From NCBI GenBank assembly GCA_965197865.1, contig CBDANZ010000005.1:434001-498000 (forward strand): a DNA stretch of 64,000 nt, in the 5' to 3' direction. The DNA is from CBDANZ01 sp965197865. GTDB taxonomy: Bacteria; Acidobacteriota; Vicinamibacteria; Vicinamibacterales; CAVVIG01. Below are positions 44,044 through 51,077 of the stretch, in pieces (position 1 is the first letter of the stretch; the number at the start of each line of letters is the position of its first letter). The position numbers and the translations under genes were made by a program. The notes below the pieces were generated by a model. That model was given only the letters and a program-made list of their open reading frames with translations. It did no database searches and had not been told where the DNA came from.

Positions 44044-44294
44044 CGGGAGCTCCGCGTCTTCGGTGTTCGCGCGTTCGTCCCGCGCAGGGAGACGGATTCC
44101 GATGTGCCCTCTCCGCCCCCTGCCTCGACCCAATCATCCACCTCGGAAAGCCGGAACCGCAGAAGCCGTCCAACTCTGCGGGCGGGCAGACCCTTGTCGT
44201 CGATCCAGCGATAGATGGAGTCCTTCGCCACACCAAGATGTGCGGCGACGTCCTCGACGCCGACCCAGCGTTCATCGGGAGCCATGACAACCAT
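44040..44294 (-). CDS. Small HTH_17/excisionase-type protein, first gene of the defence operon
   Basis: The protein is 84 residues (81 if started at ATG 44285). A single MerR/excisionase-like domain is seen in WVGVEDVAAHLGVAKDSIY and RWIDDKGLPARRVGRLLRFR. A charged tail follows. It opens the 14.5-kb operon and overlaps the helicase gene by 4 bp. It may autoregulate the defence operon or act as an accessory DNA-binding subunit. Similar small HTH genes often precede R-M and BREX-type operons. Confidence 0.8.
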   Translation of the reverse strand: MVVMAPDERWVGVEDVAAHLGVAKDSIYRWIDDKGLPARRVGRLLRFRLSEVDDWVEAGGGEGTSESVSLRGTNARTPKTRSSR

Positions 44295-44471
44295 CTAGCA
44301 TCGACTCTTCAGCACGAGAGCCTATGAAACCAGACGACAGTAGAAGCCGTTAGAGGCTTCATGTCAAGGTGCGGGACGGACAGCATCGTGATTCGGCACA
44401 GGGCCGAGCTCTGGCCCGACCTCCCTTCAGAGATGCAGGTGACACCGAGGTCTATTCGATTCGCATAAGAA

Positions 44472-44503
44472 ACACGCCCGAGTGCAGATTCACTCGGGCG
44501 TGT
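44472..44503 (-). terminator. Strong rho-independent terminator (minus strand)
   Basis: A perfect 13-bp inverted repeat (acacgcccgagtg / cactcgggcgtgt) has a 6-base loop. Read on the minus strand it is followed by TTTCTTAT. It would stop transcription coming from the DUF2958 remnant side, insulating the defence operon whose first gene begins 178 bp downstream. Confidence 0.8.
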
Positions 44504-44559
44504 GTAGGGGTTGGCTCGGTGCCGTTCAGTCTGAACGATCAGACTGAACAGACCTGGCG

Positions 44560-44780
44560 GAAAGAACAGATCTCGCTCGATCGGTAATTCGAGTGGACCT
44601 CTGACTGTTTCGAGCTCGGAAAGAACAAAGTAGCCCCGTTCTTCGGCCAGGCCGATCACGTAGCCGAAGAACCTGAAGTCGCCACCGTCCGGTTCACCTT
44701 CGGTCACCAGCCACGTCCAGCCTGAGTCGGGTGTGAAGAACCTCGCGTAGACGATGGGGTCTCTGCTACCGTCTCAAACC
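44560..44780 (-). pseudogene. DUF2958-family remnant
   Basis: An N-terminally truncated frame reads DPIVYARFFTPDSGWTW, then VTEGEPDGGDFRFFGYVIGL and ERGYFVLSELETVRGPLELP, then IERDLFF. This is the core of DUF2958 proteins, which are common in conjugative elements near antirestriction genes. A TGA precedes the surviving part where the first ~25 residues should be. The frame runs on past the domain into the terminator region. It is most likely a broken accessory gene at the right end of the ICE. An apparent GTG start at 44707 is inside the domain. Confidence 0.65.
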
Positions 44781-44789
44781 AGAGCCGGG

Positions 44790-45040
44790 GTCCATTCCAT
44801 TAGGTCATGCTGGCGTATGAGAAGGATCGGAGACTGAAGGTTGCCACGTGGGATGCCGCCCGCAGCGAGGTGAACGTCCCGACGCTCATTCCGGCTGGGG
44901 AGTTTGATAGTCCACTGTCGCATCGAACCAAACCACGCTCCCCGTACCGGCGAAGAGTCATTCGCCTGCTGCGAGCTGAAACTGTCGCCGCTGGGGTTAG
45001 CGGGCAGTTTCACACCGCCTGTGTCTATGACGGCGCTATC
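44790..45040. other. Short non-coding gap before the IS630 element
   Basis: The short frames on both strands here show no domain or composition of a real protein. I see no repeat or RNA gene. Confidence 0.4.
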
Positions 45041-45643
45041 CTAACCCCACCGATCACCTGAGTTGAGCTTGGTAACCCGCATGAGCGAACCACTGGTGGC
45101 AATGGTGGGGTGTGATGCGATAGCGGGCGCGGCGGGCCATTCGGCGCAGGTTGTCAGAGGTGAGCGCGGCGCGTACTTGCGGAGATGTTGTTTCTGGAGA
45201 GCCCAGCCGGCCTCAATCGGGTTGAGGTCGGGCGAGTATGGCGGCAGGTACAGCAGGCGGACGCCGCGCGCGCGGCACCGCGACGCCACGCGCGGGTCAT
45301 GATGGGCCCGCAGGTTGTCCATGACCACCACGTCGCCGGCCTGCAGCCGCGGCAGCAGGTGGGTGGTGAGCCACGCGACGAACCGCTCGGCGTTGGCGGT
45401 GGCAAGCATGGTCCGCAACACCACCCAGCCGTGGAGGCGAATCGCGCCGATCAGTGTCAGGGTCTTGCCCCAATTCATGGGCACGGGGTCGATGAATTCA
45501 GTGCCGCGCTTCACCCAGGTGTGACTCCGACTCATCGCGGCGTGGACGCCGGACTCGTCCACAAAGACCAGACGATCGACGGGGATTGCACGGATGCGCC
45601 TCAGGAACCGGCGCCGCTTGGCGCGGACGGCTGGCCGCGCCAC
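45041..45643 (-). CDS. IS630-family transposase OrfB (DDE part)
   Basis: The catalytic domain carries D in DRLVFVDESGVHAAMS, D in DVVVMDNLRAHHDPRV, and E after LPPYSPDLNPIEAGWALQK, the DDE_3 signature. It begins in frame just after the A8 run within OrfA, so the active enzyme is most likely an OrfAB fusion produced by frameshifting. The C-terminal ~45 residues run into the inverted repeat. Confidence 0.88.
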   Translation of the reverse strand: MARPAVRAKRRRFLRRIRAIPVDRLVFVDESGVHAAMSRSHTWVKRGTEFIDPVPMNWGKTLTLIGAIRLHGWVVLRTMLATANAERFVAWLTTHLLPRLQAGDVVVMDNLRAHHDPRVASRCRARGVRLLYLPPYSPDLNPIEAGWALQKQHLRKYAPRSPLTTCAEWPAAPAIASHPTIATSGSLMRVTKLNSGDRWG

Positions 45644-46078
45644 CTCCGCCGGCCGCCGCCGTTTTTTTTGACGACGTAATCGTGCCGATGCAACGCACGT
45701 TTCATCGACGAGACATGCACGCGCCCCCGCCCGCGCCGCGGGCGGTTGTACGTGGCCGTCAACTCACCCGCCGTCGGATCCCCGAGGGCCACCAGCCAGG
45801 CCTCGAGGTCCGCGGCGGTGATCCGGGACGTCGTGCCCCCGGCTTTCGGGCGCGGCCGCACGTGCCCCTCGCGACGCTGCTGGGCGACCCACCGCTTCAC
45901 CGTGGCCGTCCCGAGGTGCCACTGTGTCGCGATGGTCGCATAGCTGCCTTCACCCATCTCGTACGCCTGGACAACCCGTGACCGGAGGACCTCCGGATAT
46001 GCGTCGGCCATGAGGGCAGCAGATCACAGGTCGATCCCGAGCACAAGAAATTAGATCAACTCAGGTGAGCTCTGGGGT
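45044..46078 (-). mobile_element. IS630-family insertion sequence with TA target
   Basis: The ends are imperfect inverted repeats: left taaccccaccgatcacctga and right (reverse complement) taaccccagagctcacctga, sharing cacctgagttga inside. Each end abuts a TA, as expected for IS630 elements that duplicate TA. The interior holds two overlapping transposase frames on the minus strand. It lies inside the ICE near the right end, directly against an IS110 remnant. Confidence 0.85.
45601..46011 (-). CDS. IS630-family transposase OrfA (HTH part)
   Basis: About 136 residues begin MADAYPEVLRSRVVQAYEMG. They carry the HTH regions SYATIATQWHLGTATVKRWV and ITAADLEAWLVALGDPTAGE of IS630 proteins. The reading frame reaches VSSMKRALHRHDYVVKK at a run of eight A residues and then becomes meaningless. 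The catalytic part continues in another frame from the same place, so the A8 run is a likely programmed frameshift site. Confidence 0.85.
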   Translation of the reverse strand: MADAYPEVLRSRVVQAYEMGEGSYATIATQWHLGTATVKRWVAQQRREGHVRPRPKAGGTTSRITAADLEAWLVALGDPTAGELTATYNRPRRGRGRVHVSSMKRALHRHDYVVKKNGGGRRRWRGQPSAPSGAGS

Positions 46079-46080
46079 TA

Positions 46081-46310
46081 AACAGCTGGTTTCCTAGCTT
46101 TGCATCGCTGCTGCGGACCGGCGCCGCGCACCCGGGCGTCCAGCTGTTGATGACGATCCCCGGCATCGGGATCCGGACAGCCGAGGCGGTCATGGCGTAT
46201 ATCGATAATCCGCAGCGATTCCACCGGGTCAAAGCGGTCGGCCGCTACTTTGGGATCGTGCCGACTCAGGACGCCTCGGCGCAGTCGAACCGGTTAGGAC
46301 GCATAGCGAC
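46081..46310 (+). pseudogene. IS110-family transposase remnant
   Basis: The fragment reads PGVQLLMTIPGIGIRTAEAV, MAYIDNPQRFHRVKAVGRYF and GIVPTQDASAQSNRLGRIA. That is the Transposase_20 region of IS110-family proteins. It starts at the IS630 right end and loses frame after RLGRIA. The rest of the gene is absent. Confidence 0.82.
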
Positions 46311-46349
46311 AAGATGCGGCTGGCGTTCACGCTGCACGATCGACGCAAC

Positions 46350-46372
46350 CTGCTAACTTTACTGCTAACTTT
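46350..46372 (+). repeat. Two ctgctaacttt repeats near the ICE right end
   Basis: The 11-mer ctgctaacttt is found at 46350-46360 and again at 46362-46372, one base apart. The same 11-mer is at 8809-8819 at the left end. Candidate integrase arm sites, inferred from location. Confidence 0.5.
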
Positions 46373-46458
46373 TGGTGATCCGGAGGGATGTTCCGTGGCG
46401 ATTTCTGACCGCTTCTGACCAGATTGGTGCAAAGGCAGCGCGGGGCCAGAACAGGCGA

Positions 46459-46510
46459 ATTATCCAAGAAAAGGCTATTTTTTGATGAAAATGGCCTTTT
46501 CTTGGATAAT
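46459..46510. terminator. Long perfect hairpin beside tRNA-Arg (terminator-like)
   Basis: Perfect 17-bp arms (attatccaagaaaaggc / gccttttcttggataat) flank an 18-base T/A-rich loop, ending six bases before the tRNA 3' end. It could terminate tRNA-Arg transcription on the minus strand or mark the ICE end. The left end of the ICE does not carry an equivalent hairpin. Confidence 0.6.
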
Positions 46511-46515
46511 GGAGA

Positions 46516-46592
46516 TGGCGCGCCCGGCAGGATTCGAACCTGCGACCCTCGGCTTAGAAGGCCGACGCTCTATCCAACTGAGTTACTGGCGC
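46516..46592 (-). tRNA. tRNA-Arg (anticodon UCU), ICE target
   Basis: On the minus strand a full cloverleaf can be read: acceptor gcgccag paired with cgggcgc (one A.G mismatch), D-arm actcagttggatagagc, anticodon stem-loop tcggc-cttctaa-gccga giving UCU, T-arm gcaggttcgaatcctgc, then G and an encoded CCA. It reads AGA codons. Its 3' half is duplicated at 8716-8762, showing it as the integration target restored by the element. Confidence 0.95.
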
Positions 46593-46839
46593 GGGCAGTG
46601 TGAGCGGGCAATATGTCACTGACACAGGACGGGGGCGACAGCGGTAGATGATGACGGCGCCTGTGGACGGGAGGATGCGGAGCGAGGCCGCAGTGGCGGG
46701 GGAGCCGGCGCTCGAGATCGCGATCCTTGCGGACCTGTCCAAGTTGCCGACGACGTCCCAGTGGCTCTCAGATTGGCTCTCAGCGGCATGGGGCCCTGGC
46801 AATTTGTGTGACAGATGTCTCTGTTTTGCTAGCGAAAAC
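46593..46839. other. Chromosomal flank without visible gene
   Basis: No gene or RNA is recognised between tRNA-Arg and the tRNA-Thr fragment. The short frames here lack domains. Confidence 0.4.
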
Positions 46840-46886
46840 TGGAGCCGGCGATCGGACTCGAACCGATGACCTGTCGATTACGAATC
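46840..46886 (-). pseudogene. 3' half of tRNA-Thr(CGU) (attachment-site remnant)
   Basis: On the minus strand the sequence runs from the anticodon loop (ttcgtaa) through the variable loop and the T-arm atcggttcgagtccgat to acceptor gccggct and CCA. The 5' half is absent, replaced by unrelated sequence. Truncation exactly at the anticodon loop is what a tyrosine-recombinase attachment site leaves, as at the left end of the ICE. Confidence 0.8.
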
Positions 46887-47228
46887 AACATTACGTGTTT
46901 GCAAAGCACGAGAACTCAGACGGTCATTCGCGCGCGCGGGCTCGGTGACGAGCCTTGTGGGCGTTCTGAGGGTCGGCGACTGAGTTGGATGGGTTCCAGC
47001 CGCGGTCGCGGTACCAGTCGCGCTTTGCTGTCGCCGCTGTCTGCGTTCTCTCTCGCCTCGACTAGCCATCCAGACGGTGGTTCGGACTGTGCCCAATATT
47101 GTGCCCACCATAGGTGGCATTTGGTCACATGTGGTGGGAGTACGAGAGCAACCTTGAGGGCCGGATTGATGGCTATAAAACGACTCAGTAGTAACTAGTC
47201 GCAACCGGTGCGTTTTACCGAGCCACAA
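46887..47228. other. 340-bp segment between two truncated tRNAs
   Basis: The segment lies between the broken ends of the Thr and Asn tRNA fragments and carries no gene I can support. It is probably leftover element DNA between decayed attachment sites. Confidence 0.4.
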
Positions 47229-47273
47229 CTGTTAACCGGAGGGTTGTTGGTTCGAGTCCAACCTGAGGAGCCA
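47229..47273 (+). pseudogene. 3' half of tRNA-Asn(GUU) (attachment-site remnant)
   Basis: The sequence runs from the anticodon loop ctgttaa through the T-arm ttggttcgagtccaa to acceptor ctgagga, then G and CCA. A matching 5' acceptor strand and D-arm cannot be folded from the upstream sequence. The 3' end abuts an integrase remnant reading toward it, the usual geometry of an integrated element at a tRNA. Confidence 0.75.
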
Positions 47274-47274
47274 C

Positions 47275-47735
47275 TTCCCTTAACAATTTTACGAAGTTCT
47301 CCCTCTAGCCTTTCCGGCTGTGGCGTGAACTGTGACGTAACTCCCTCAAGGCGCTCTTCCACAGCTTCTTCGCCCCCCTTGCCCCCGGCTGGAACGAACG
47401 CGAACGTTGGCTCTAGCAGTCCGTGGTGAAAGTCGGGCGCTGCACCGAGACGAGCGAGGCGCCTCGCGGGCAAGGCGCGACGACCGAGAATACCGCCTGT
47501 ATTTGATGGAGGAGCAACGCAGGCCACGAGGATGCATCGCTCGTCGAATGCAGACGGACTTTCACCACGGACTGCTAGCATCGCCGCCGCCGCGTTTGGC
47601 GCCTGCCGACGAATATGGCTGTAAGTTTTCATCATCGCCGGTGAGACGTGTCCCATCTGTGCTTGCATCACCCAATCTGGCTGGCCAGCCTCGGCCAGCC
47701 TGGTTAGCGCCGTGTGGCGACCGTCGTGGAATCGA
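47275..47735 (-). pseudogene. Tyrosine integrase, C-terminal remnant with MITE insertion
   Basis: Reading right to left: the HxxR motif in VRFHDGRHTALTRLAEAG, then QMGHVSPAMMKTYSHIRRQA with the catalytic GH and Tyr. The MITE at 47413-47578 comes next, then a charged tail (EEAVEERLEGVTSQFTPQPE) ending beside the tRNA-Asn fragment. The N-terminal arm, core-binding domain and catalytic Arg/Lys are missing. The MITE adds 162 bp in frame, so the frame stays open through it. It is the decayed integrase of an element formerly inserted at tRNA-Asn. Confidence 0.85.
47413..47578. repeat. MITE-like repeat, copy 1 (CTAG target)
   Basis: A 166-bp element including both flanking CTAGs. The left end ctagcagtccgtggtgaaag matches the right end in inverse for the first ~21 bases; the rest of the right repeat has diverged. 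It is nearly identical to the copy at 62551-62719 along most of its length. It has no transposase, so it must be mobilised by an enzyme elsewhere. Confidence 0.9.
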
Positions 47736-48010
47736 ACGCCGGGAACGTTGAACATGCCGTCCTCGTGTCCGGGTTCGGCGATGATTTCTCCTGCCCGCAG
47801 GCGCGCGAGCACGACCGGCGACGCCTCCTTGAGCCGGACGCGATCCAGGACCTGCCGAGCGAACCGCTGCTGTACATCGAGGGCGTACCGCTCGTACGCC
47901 TCGGCCGTGTCCGGCAGAAGGTCGGCGCCGGAGGCGGGATGCGGCCACGTGAGCAGCAGCAGGGCGCAGCAGCCGAGTAGGGGATATTTCACGTCAGGGA
48001 CGTACCTCAT
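47736..48010 (-). pseudogene. Secreted protein, N-terminal fragment fused to integrase remnant
   Basis: The fragment starts MRYVPDVKYPLLGCCALLLL with a clear signal peptide (LLTWPHPASGA). It continues LLPDTAEAYERYALDVQQRF and LRAGEIIAEPGHEDGMFNVPG before switching abruptly into integrase sequence. The N-terminal part resembles a family of secreted hypothetical proteins common in Acidobacteriota. The apparent 271-residue frame is therefore a chimera created by rearrangement, not one protein. Confidence 0.7.
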
Positions 48011-48800
48011 CCTTCAGGATCGCACAGGAACGTTCGACGGGAAGAACGCACCTCCGGGGGACGTCTGACGCCGCCACAAAATGAGAGGCGCGTCCGCTTT
48101 GGCGAACCGTGTGTGAAGTCACCCGAGGCCTCGCCGAACTCCAGATCGCCGGGCCGGGCGGCGGCCCCGCTGGATCCGCCCCGCCCGCCAGTCGCCGCGG
48201 CTGAGGGCACCGGGGTTGTCGTGGCGGAACGAGCTGAAGACGAGTCCGGCGACGCCAGGGACGGCGCACAACGCCGCCTCCGTCCCGGCGTTACGCTCGC
48301 ACCACTGGCGCGCGACGAACAGTCCCGTGCGGCTGCCCGGGGCTTCGGGCCCGCTTCGATATCGAACACACCACGATTCAGATCGAGCCCGAAGGATTCG
48401 AGGAAGAGGAACCGGTCGTCTGAGCCATTGTCAGTGAGGAAACGGGTGTGGCAGCCAGAGCTCGAACGTCACGACCAGCAGTAAGGCGATGAAGAGGAGG
48501 ACGGCGAGGACGACTGTCAAGTCGATCCCGGGAGCCTTCTCATCACGGGCATTCACAACCCCTGGCCCTGACCCCCGGCACTCGCCTCGGCTCGTCTGAA
48601 GTGACCGCCCTGGTCGGCTGGACTGGAAGATTCCGTGGCAATCGGCTCGCGCGAGTGTAGTATCGGCTTGTTTGGGGCAGGAAAATCGGAAATCCAGGGT
48701 AAGATTCCGCCGGGTGACGAAGTGTATGACCGTCGACTCTCGGGCAATCCGCCCGAGGTACGGTGAGGGTGAAGGAACGAAAGCGTCAACGGAGATTGCG
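48011..48800. other. 790-bp stretch with a possible decayed gene
   Basis: On the minus strand near 48150-48410 two frames carry protein-like text that could join by a frameshift: FLFLESFGLDLNRGVFDIEAG and VARQWCERNAGTEAALCAVP with FSSFRHDNPGALSRGDW. I do not recognise the family. The remainder, 48420-48800, has no supportable gene. Confidence 0.35.
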
Positions 48801-50012
48801 ATGAAGAATCAATTTCTCGCGGTATTGGGTGCGCTGGCGACCGTGATCGCCGTGTCGCTCGCGCCGGTTTTCGTCGCGGCCCAGAGCCCCACGGCCGCGT
48901 CGGCAAAAGCGTACACGCCGGCCCAGACACCCTGGGGCGCTCCGGATCTCCAGGGCGTCTGGAACGACGAGTTAACGATACCGCTCCAGCGCGCCACCGC
49001 GGATGCCGGGAAGGAGTTCCGCACCGATAAAGAAATCGCCGCGCTGGACCAGCAGCGTGGGGCCATGAAGCGCCGCGACGACCGCGGGCCGCCCGGAAGC
49101 GAAGAGGATGCCGGGGGAGCTTTTAACGCGTACTGGCAAGTGGTGCTAGCGACGGGGCGTCGCACGTCGCTGATTGTCGACCCGTCCGACGGGAGAATTC
49201 CTCCCGTCACGCCCGCCGTACAAGAGCGGAAAGACGCGATACGCGCCTTCCGGTTGGCCCTTCTGCAGGCGACCCCCGCGTGCAAGGACCAGGCGCCCCG
49301 TTGTGCCGGCGGGACGTACGGGCCGCCATCGCCCAAACGAAACGAGAGGATGCCTTATTACCACATGGAACGAGGGTTTCTTAACCGGCACGACCATATA
49401 GAGGAACAGACGATGAGTTGGCGTTGCTTGACCGCGACGCTACCAGACTTCACGCGCGGGGTCGGCAGTGCGTTCCGTCGCATCGTGCAATCGCCTCGGT
49501 CCATTGCGATCACCTACGAAATCGGTCAGGGGCAAGGATTCGAGCGCATCATCCCTCTTGATGCCGGTCCGCATCTCTCCCCGGCAATCCGCCAATGGTG
49601 GGGAGACTCACGCGGCCGTTGGGAAGGCCAGTCGCTCGTCGTGGACGTCACCAATTTCAGTGACAAGACGGATTTCCAGGGCTCACGCGAAAACTTACAC
49701 TTGGTGGAGCGCTTCACTCGCACGGGCGCGAACACGCTCGAGTACGTCGTGACGATGGACGATCCTCTGACGTGGACGAGGCCCTGGACGGTCAAAGAGG
49801 AACTGACGAAGCAACCGGACGAAGCGAATCGCTTTTATCCCGAGCCGCGGTGTCACGAGGGCAAAGTCGTAGAATCGAATGATCTGACGTCCGCCCGCGC
49901 CGATGAGAAGGCGTTCGCGGAAGGGAGAGGTCCAGACCCGGCCACGATGGACTCCGTCACGAACGGCGCCAATAGCGAGGAGAATCAAGAGCCTATACGT
50001 CGAGGAGGCTAA
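48801..50012 (+). CDS. Secreted PWG-x-PDLQGVW-type protein, copy 1
   Basis: The protein is 403 residues. The signal peptide (MKNQFLAVLGALATVIAVSL, cleavage near VAAQ) is followed by the hallmark TPWGAPDLQGVWND at ~48-61. Conserved blocks follow: LIVDPSDGRIPPVTP, GGTYGPPSPKRNERMPYYH, RRIVQSPRSIAITYEIGQGQ, and WWGDSRGRWEGQSLVVDVTN. These proteins occur in many copies in Acidobacteriota and have no assigned activity. ATG 48801 is preceded by GGAGA; the longer in-frame extension lacks a signal peptide. A paralogue lies 1.1 kb downstream. Confidence 0.8.
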   Translation: MKNQFLAVLGALATVIAVSLAPVFVAAQSPTAASAKAYTPAQTPWGAPDLQGVWNDELTIPLQRATADAGKEFRTDKEIAALDQQRGAMKRRDDRGPPGSEEDAGGAFNAYWQVVLATGRRTSLIVDPSDGRIPPVTPAVQERKDAIRAFRLALLQATPACKDQAPRCAGGTYGPPSPKRNERMPYYHMERGFLNRHDHIEEQTMSWRCLTATLPDFTRGVGSAFRRIVQSPRSIAITYEIGQGQGFERIIPLDAGPHLSPAIRQWWGDSRGRWEGQSLVVDVTNFSDKTDFQGSRENLHLVERFTRTGANTLEYVVTMDDPLTWTRPWTVKEELTKQPDEANRFYPEPRCHEGKVVESNDLTSARADEKAFAEGRGPDPATMDSVTNGANSEENQEPIRRGG

Positions 50013-50242
50013 CGCCCTGGACGCAGAACGTCCACGATGTGACAACCGCGGGGAGCCGTAACTGAAGCAGACGTCGCACGCTGTCATCCGTACCTTGAAC
50101 CGATGCGTAGTGGTTCAGTGTGCGGCAGCTCGTTGCTGCAGCGCGTCGATGATCTCCTGATGTTGTAAGCGCGAAGAATAACGATTGCGTTATGTTATAG
50201 TAACAGCTGCGAAACCGGGTAACTTTTTGGAGGTCGATTTCG

Positions 50243-50680
50243 ATGCGAATAAGACTAGCCATTGCAATCGCGACTATGGCGCTCGTTCTGGCTGGGACCA
50301 CAGCGTCGCTGATGGCCCATCACGCATTTGCGGCCGAATTCGACGGAAACAAGCCGGTCACCTTCATCGGCACGGTCACCAAGATGGACTGGGTCAATCC
50401 CCATTCCTGGCTGCACATAAGTGTGAAAGCCCCGGACGGGACGACGGAAGAATGGGCGATTGAAGTCGGGACCCCAACCGTGATGTTCAGACGCGGGTTT
50501 ACGAAGGCGTCGCTGCTGCCGGGCACCGAGGTGAGGGTCGACGGGTACCAGGCGAAGGACGGGACCAAACGAGCCAATGGCCGGGACCTCACGCTCCCCG
50601 ATGGCCGCAGACTGTTCGTGGGTTCGTCTGGTACTGGGGCGCCATATGAGCTGGCGCTTGACAACGAGAAGCCCGAATAG
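50243..50680 (+). CDS. DUF6152-type secreted protein
   Basis: The protein is 145 residues. The signal peptide (IAIATMALVLAGTTASLMA) is followed by HHAFAAEFDGNKPVTFIGTV and TKMDWVNPHSWLHISVKAPD, then KASLLPGTEVRVDGYQAKDG and GRDLTLPDGRRLFVGSSG. This matches the short OB-like DUF6152 proteins often encoded next to the PWG-x-PDLQGVW family, as here. A TTGGAGG site precedes the ATG. Function unknown; periplasmic. Confidence 0.85.
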   Translation: MRIRLAIAIATMALVLAGTTASLMAHHAFAAEFDGNKPVTFIGTVTKMDWVNPHSWLHISVKAPDGTTEEWAIEVGTPTVMFRRGFTKASLLPGTEVRVDGYQAKDGTKRANGRDLTLPDGRRLFVGSSGTGAPYELALDNEKPE

Positions 50681-51077
50681 CTGAACTCGCCGGGTAAGGT
50701 TCTAAGCCGGGATTTCCGTTTTGCCTGCGCGGTCGCCGAAGGAAAGGCACCGAAGAAGGTCGGCCGTGAGGGCCAGCCGCTCACCATCGCCGAGGCAAAG
50801 AGCAGGCTGGCCGTTATCCCTGGGCGTCGATCCGTCCAGCATTAAGATCACGGTCGAGGCATGACCCCGTCAGGGCACCCTTAGGTGTGAATCGAATTGA
50901 CGCTCACACTCGCAGGGGCGTGAGTCTCCGCGTGATGGGTTCACGATCTCGGAGTTCGATCCGTGGAACCTCTTCGCCGCCGCGCTCGTCGATTAAGCGC
51001 GGAAGCATCGGAAGCGAGCGCCGGAAGACGAACGACACTCGCAATCTTGATTATGCGAGGTCGCAGGAGATTTTTCG
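50681..51077. other. Gap with possible small gene remnant
   Basis: Plus-strand text near 50750-50865 (VGREGQPLTIAEAKSRLA then, after a frameshift, GVDPSSIKITVEA and a stop) looks like the tail of a small conserved protein. No start or full frame is visible. The remaining ~200 bp upstream of the next gene hold nothing I recognise. Confidence 0.35.

Larger units (their letters stand above)
8716..46515. mobile_element. Integrative and conjugative element at tRNA-Arg(UCU)
   Basis: The element is bounded by direct repeats of the tRNA-Arg 3' half (8716-8762 and 46516-46562). The integrase gene lies 68 bp inside the left end. The interior has a CI/Cro switch, replication genes, ArdC, a VirB/Trb type IV secretion cluster with coupling protein, and a large defence-like operon. 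Later IS630 and IS110 insertions sit near the right end. The coding density and intact genes inside contrast with the eroded DNA on both sides. No standard relaxase was recognised, so autonomous transfer is inferred from the secretion genes only. Confidence 0.9.

Noticed and set aside
46878..47228. 116-residue minus-strand frame between tRNA fragments
   Set aside because: Low-complexity composition, no domain, and overlap with tRNA-derived sequence.
47182..47273. Complete tRNA-Asn
   Set aside because: The 5' acceptor strand has only partial pairing and the D-arm region is far too long to fold, so only the 3' half is genuine.
47195..48010. A single 271-residue protein
   Set aside because: The frame strings together tRNA-Asn antisense, an integrase tail, a MITE and a secreted-protein N-terminus, so it is a chimera, not a gene.
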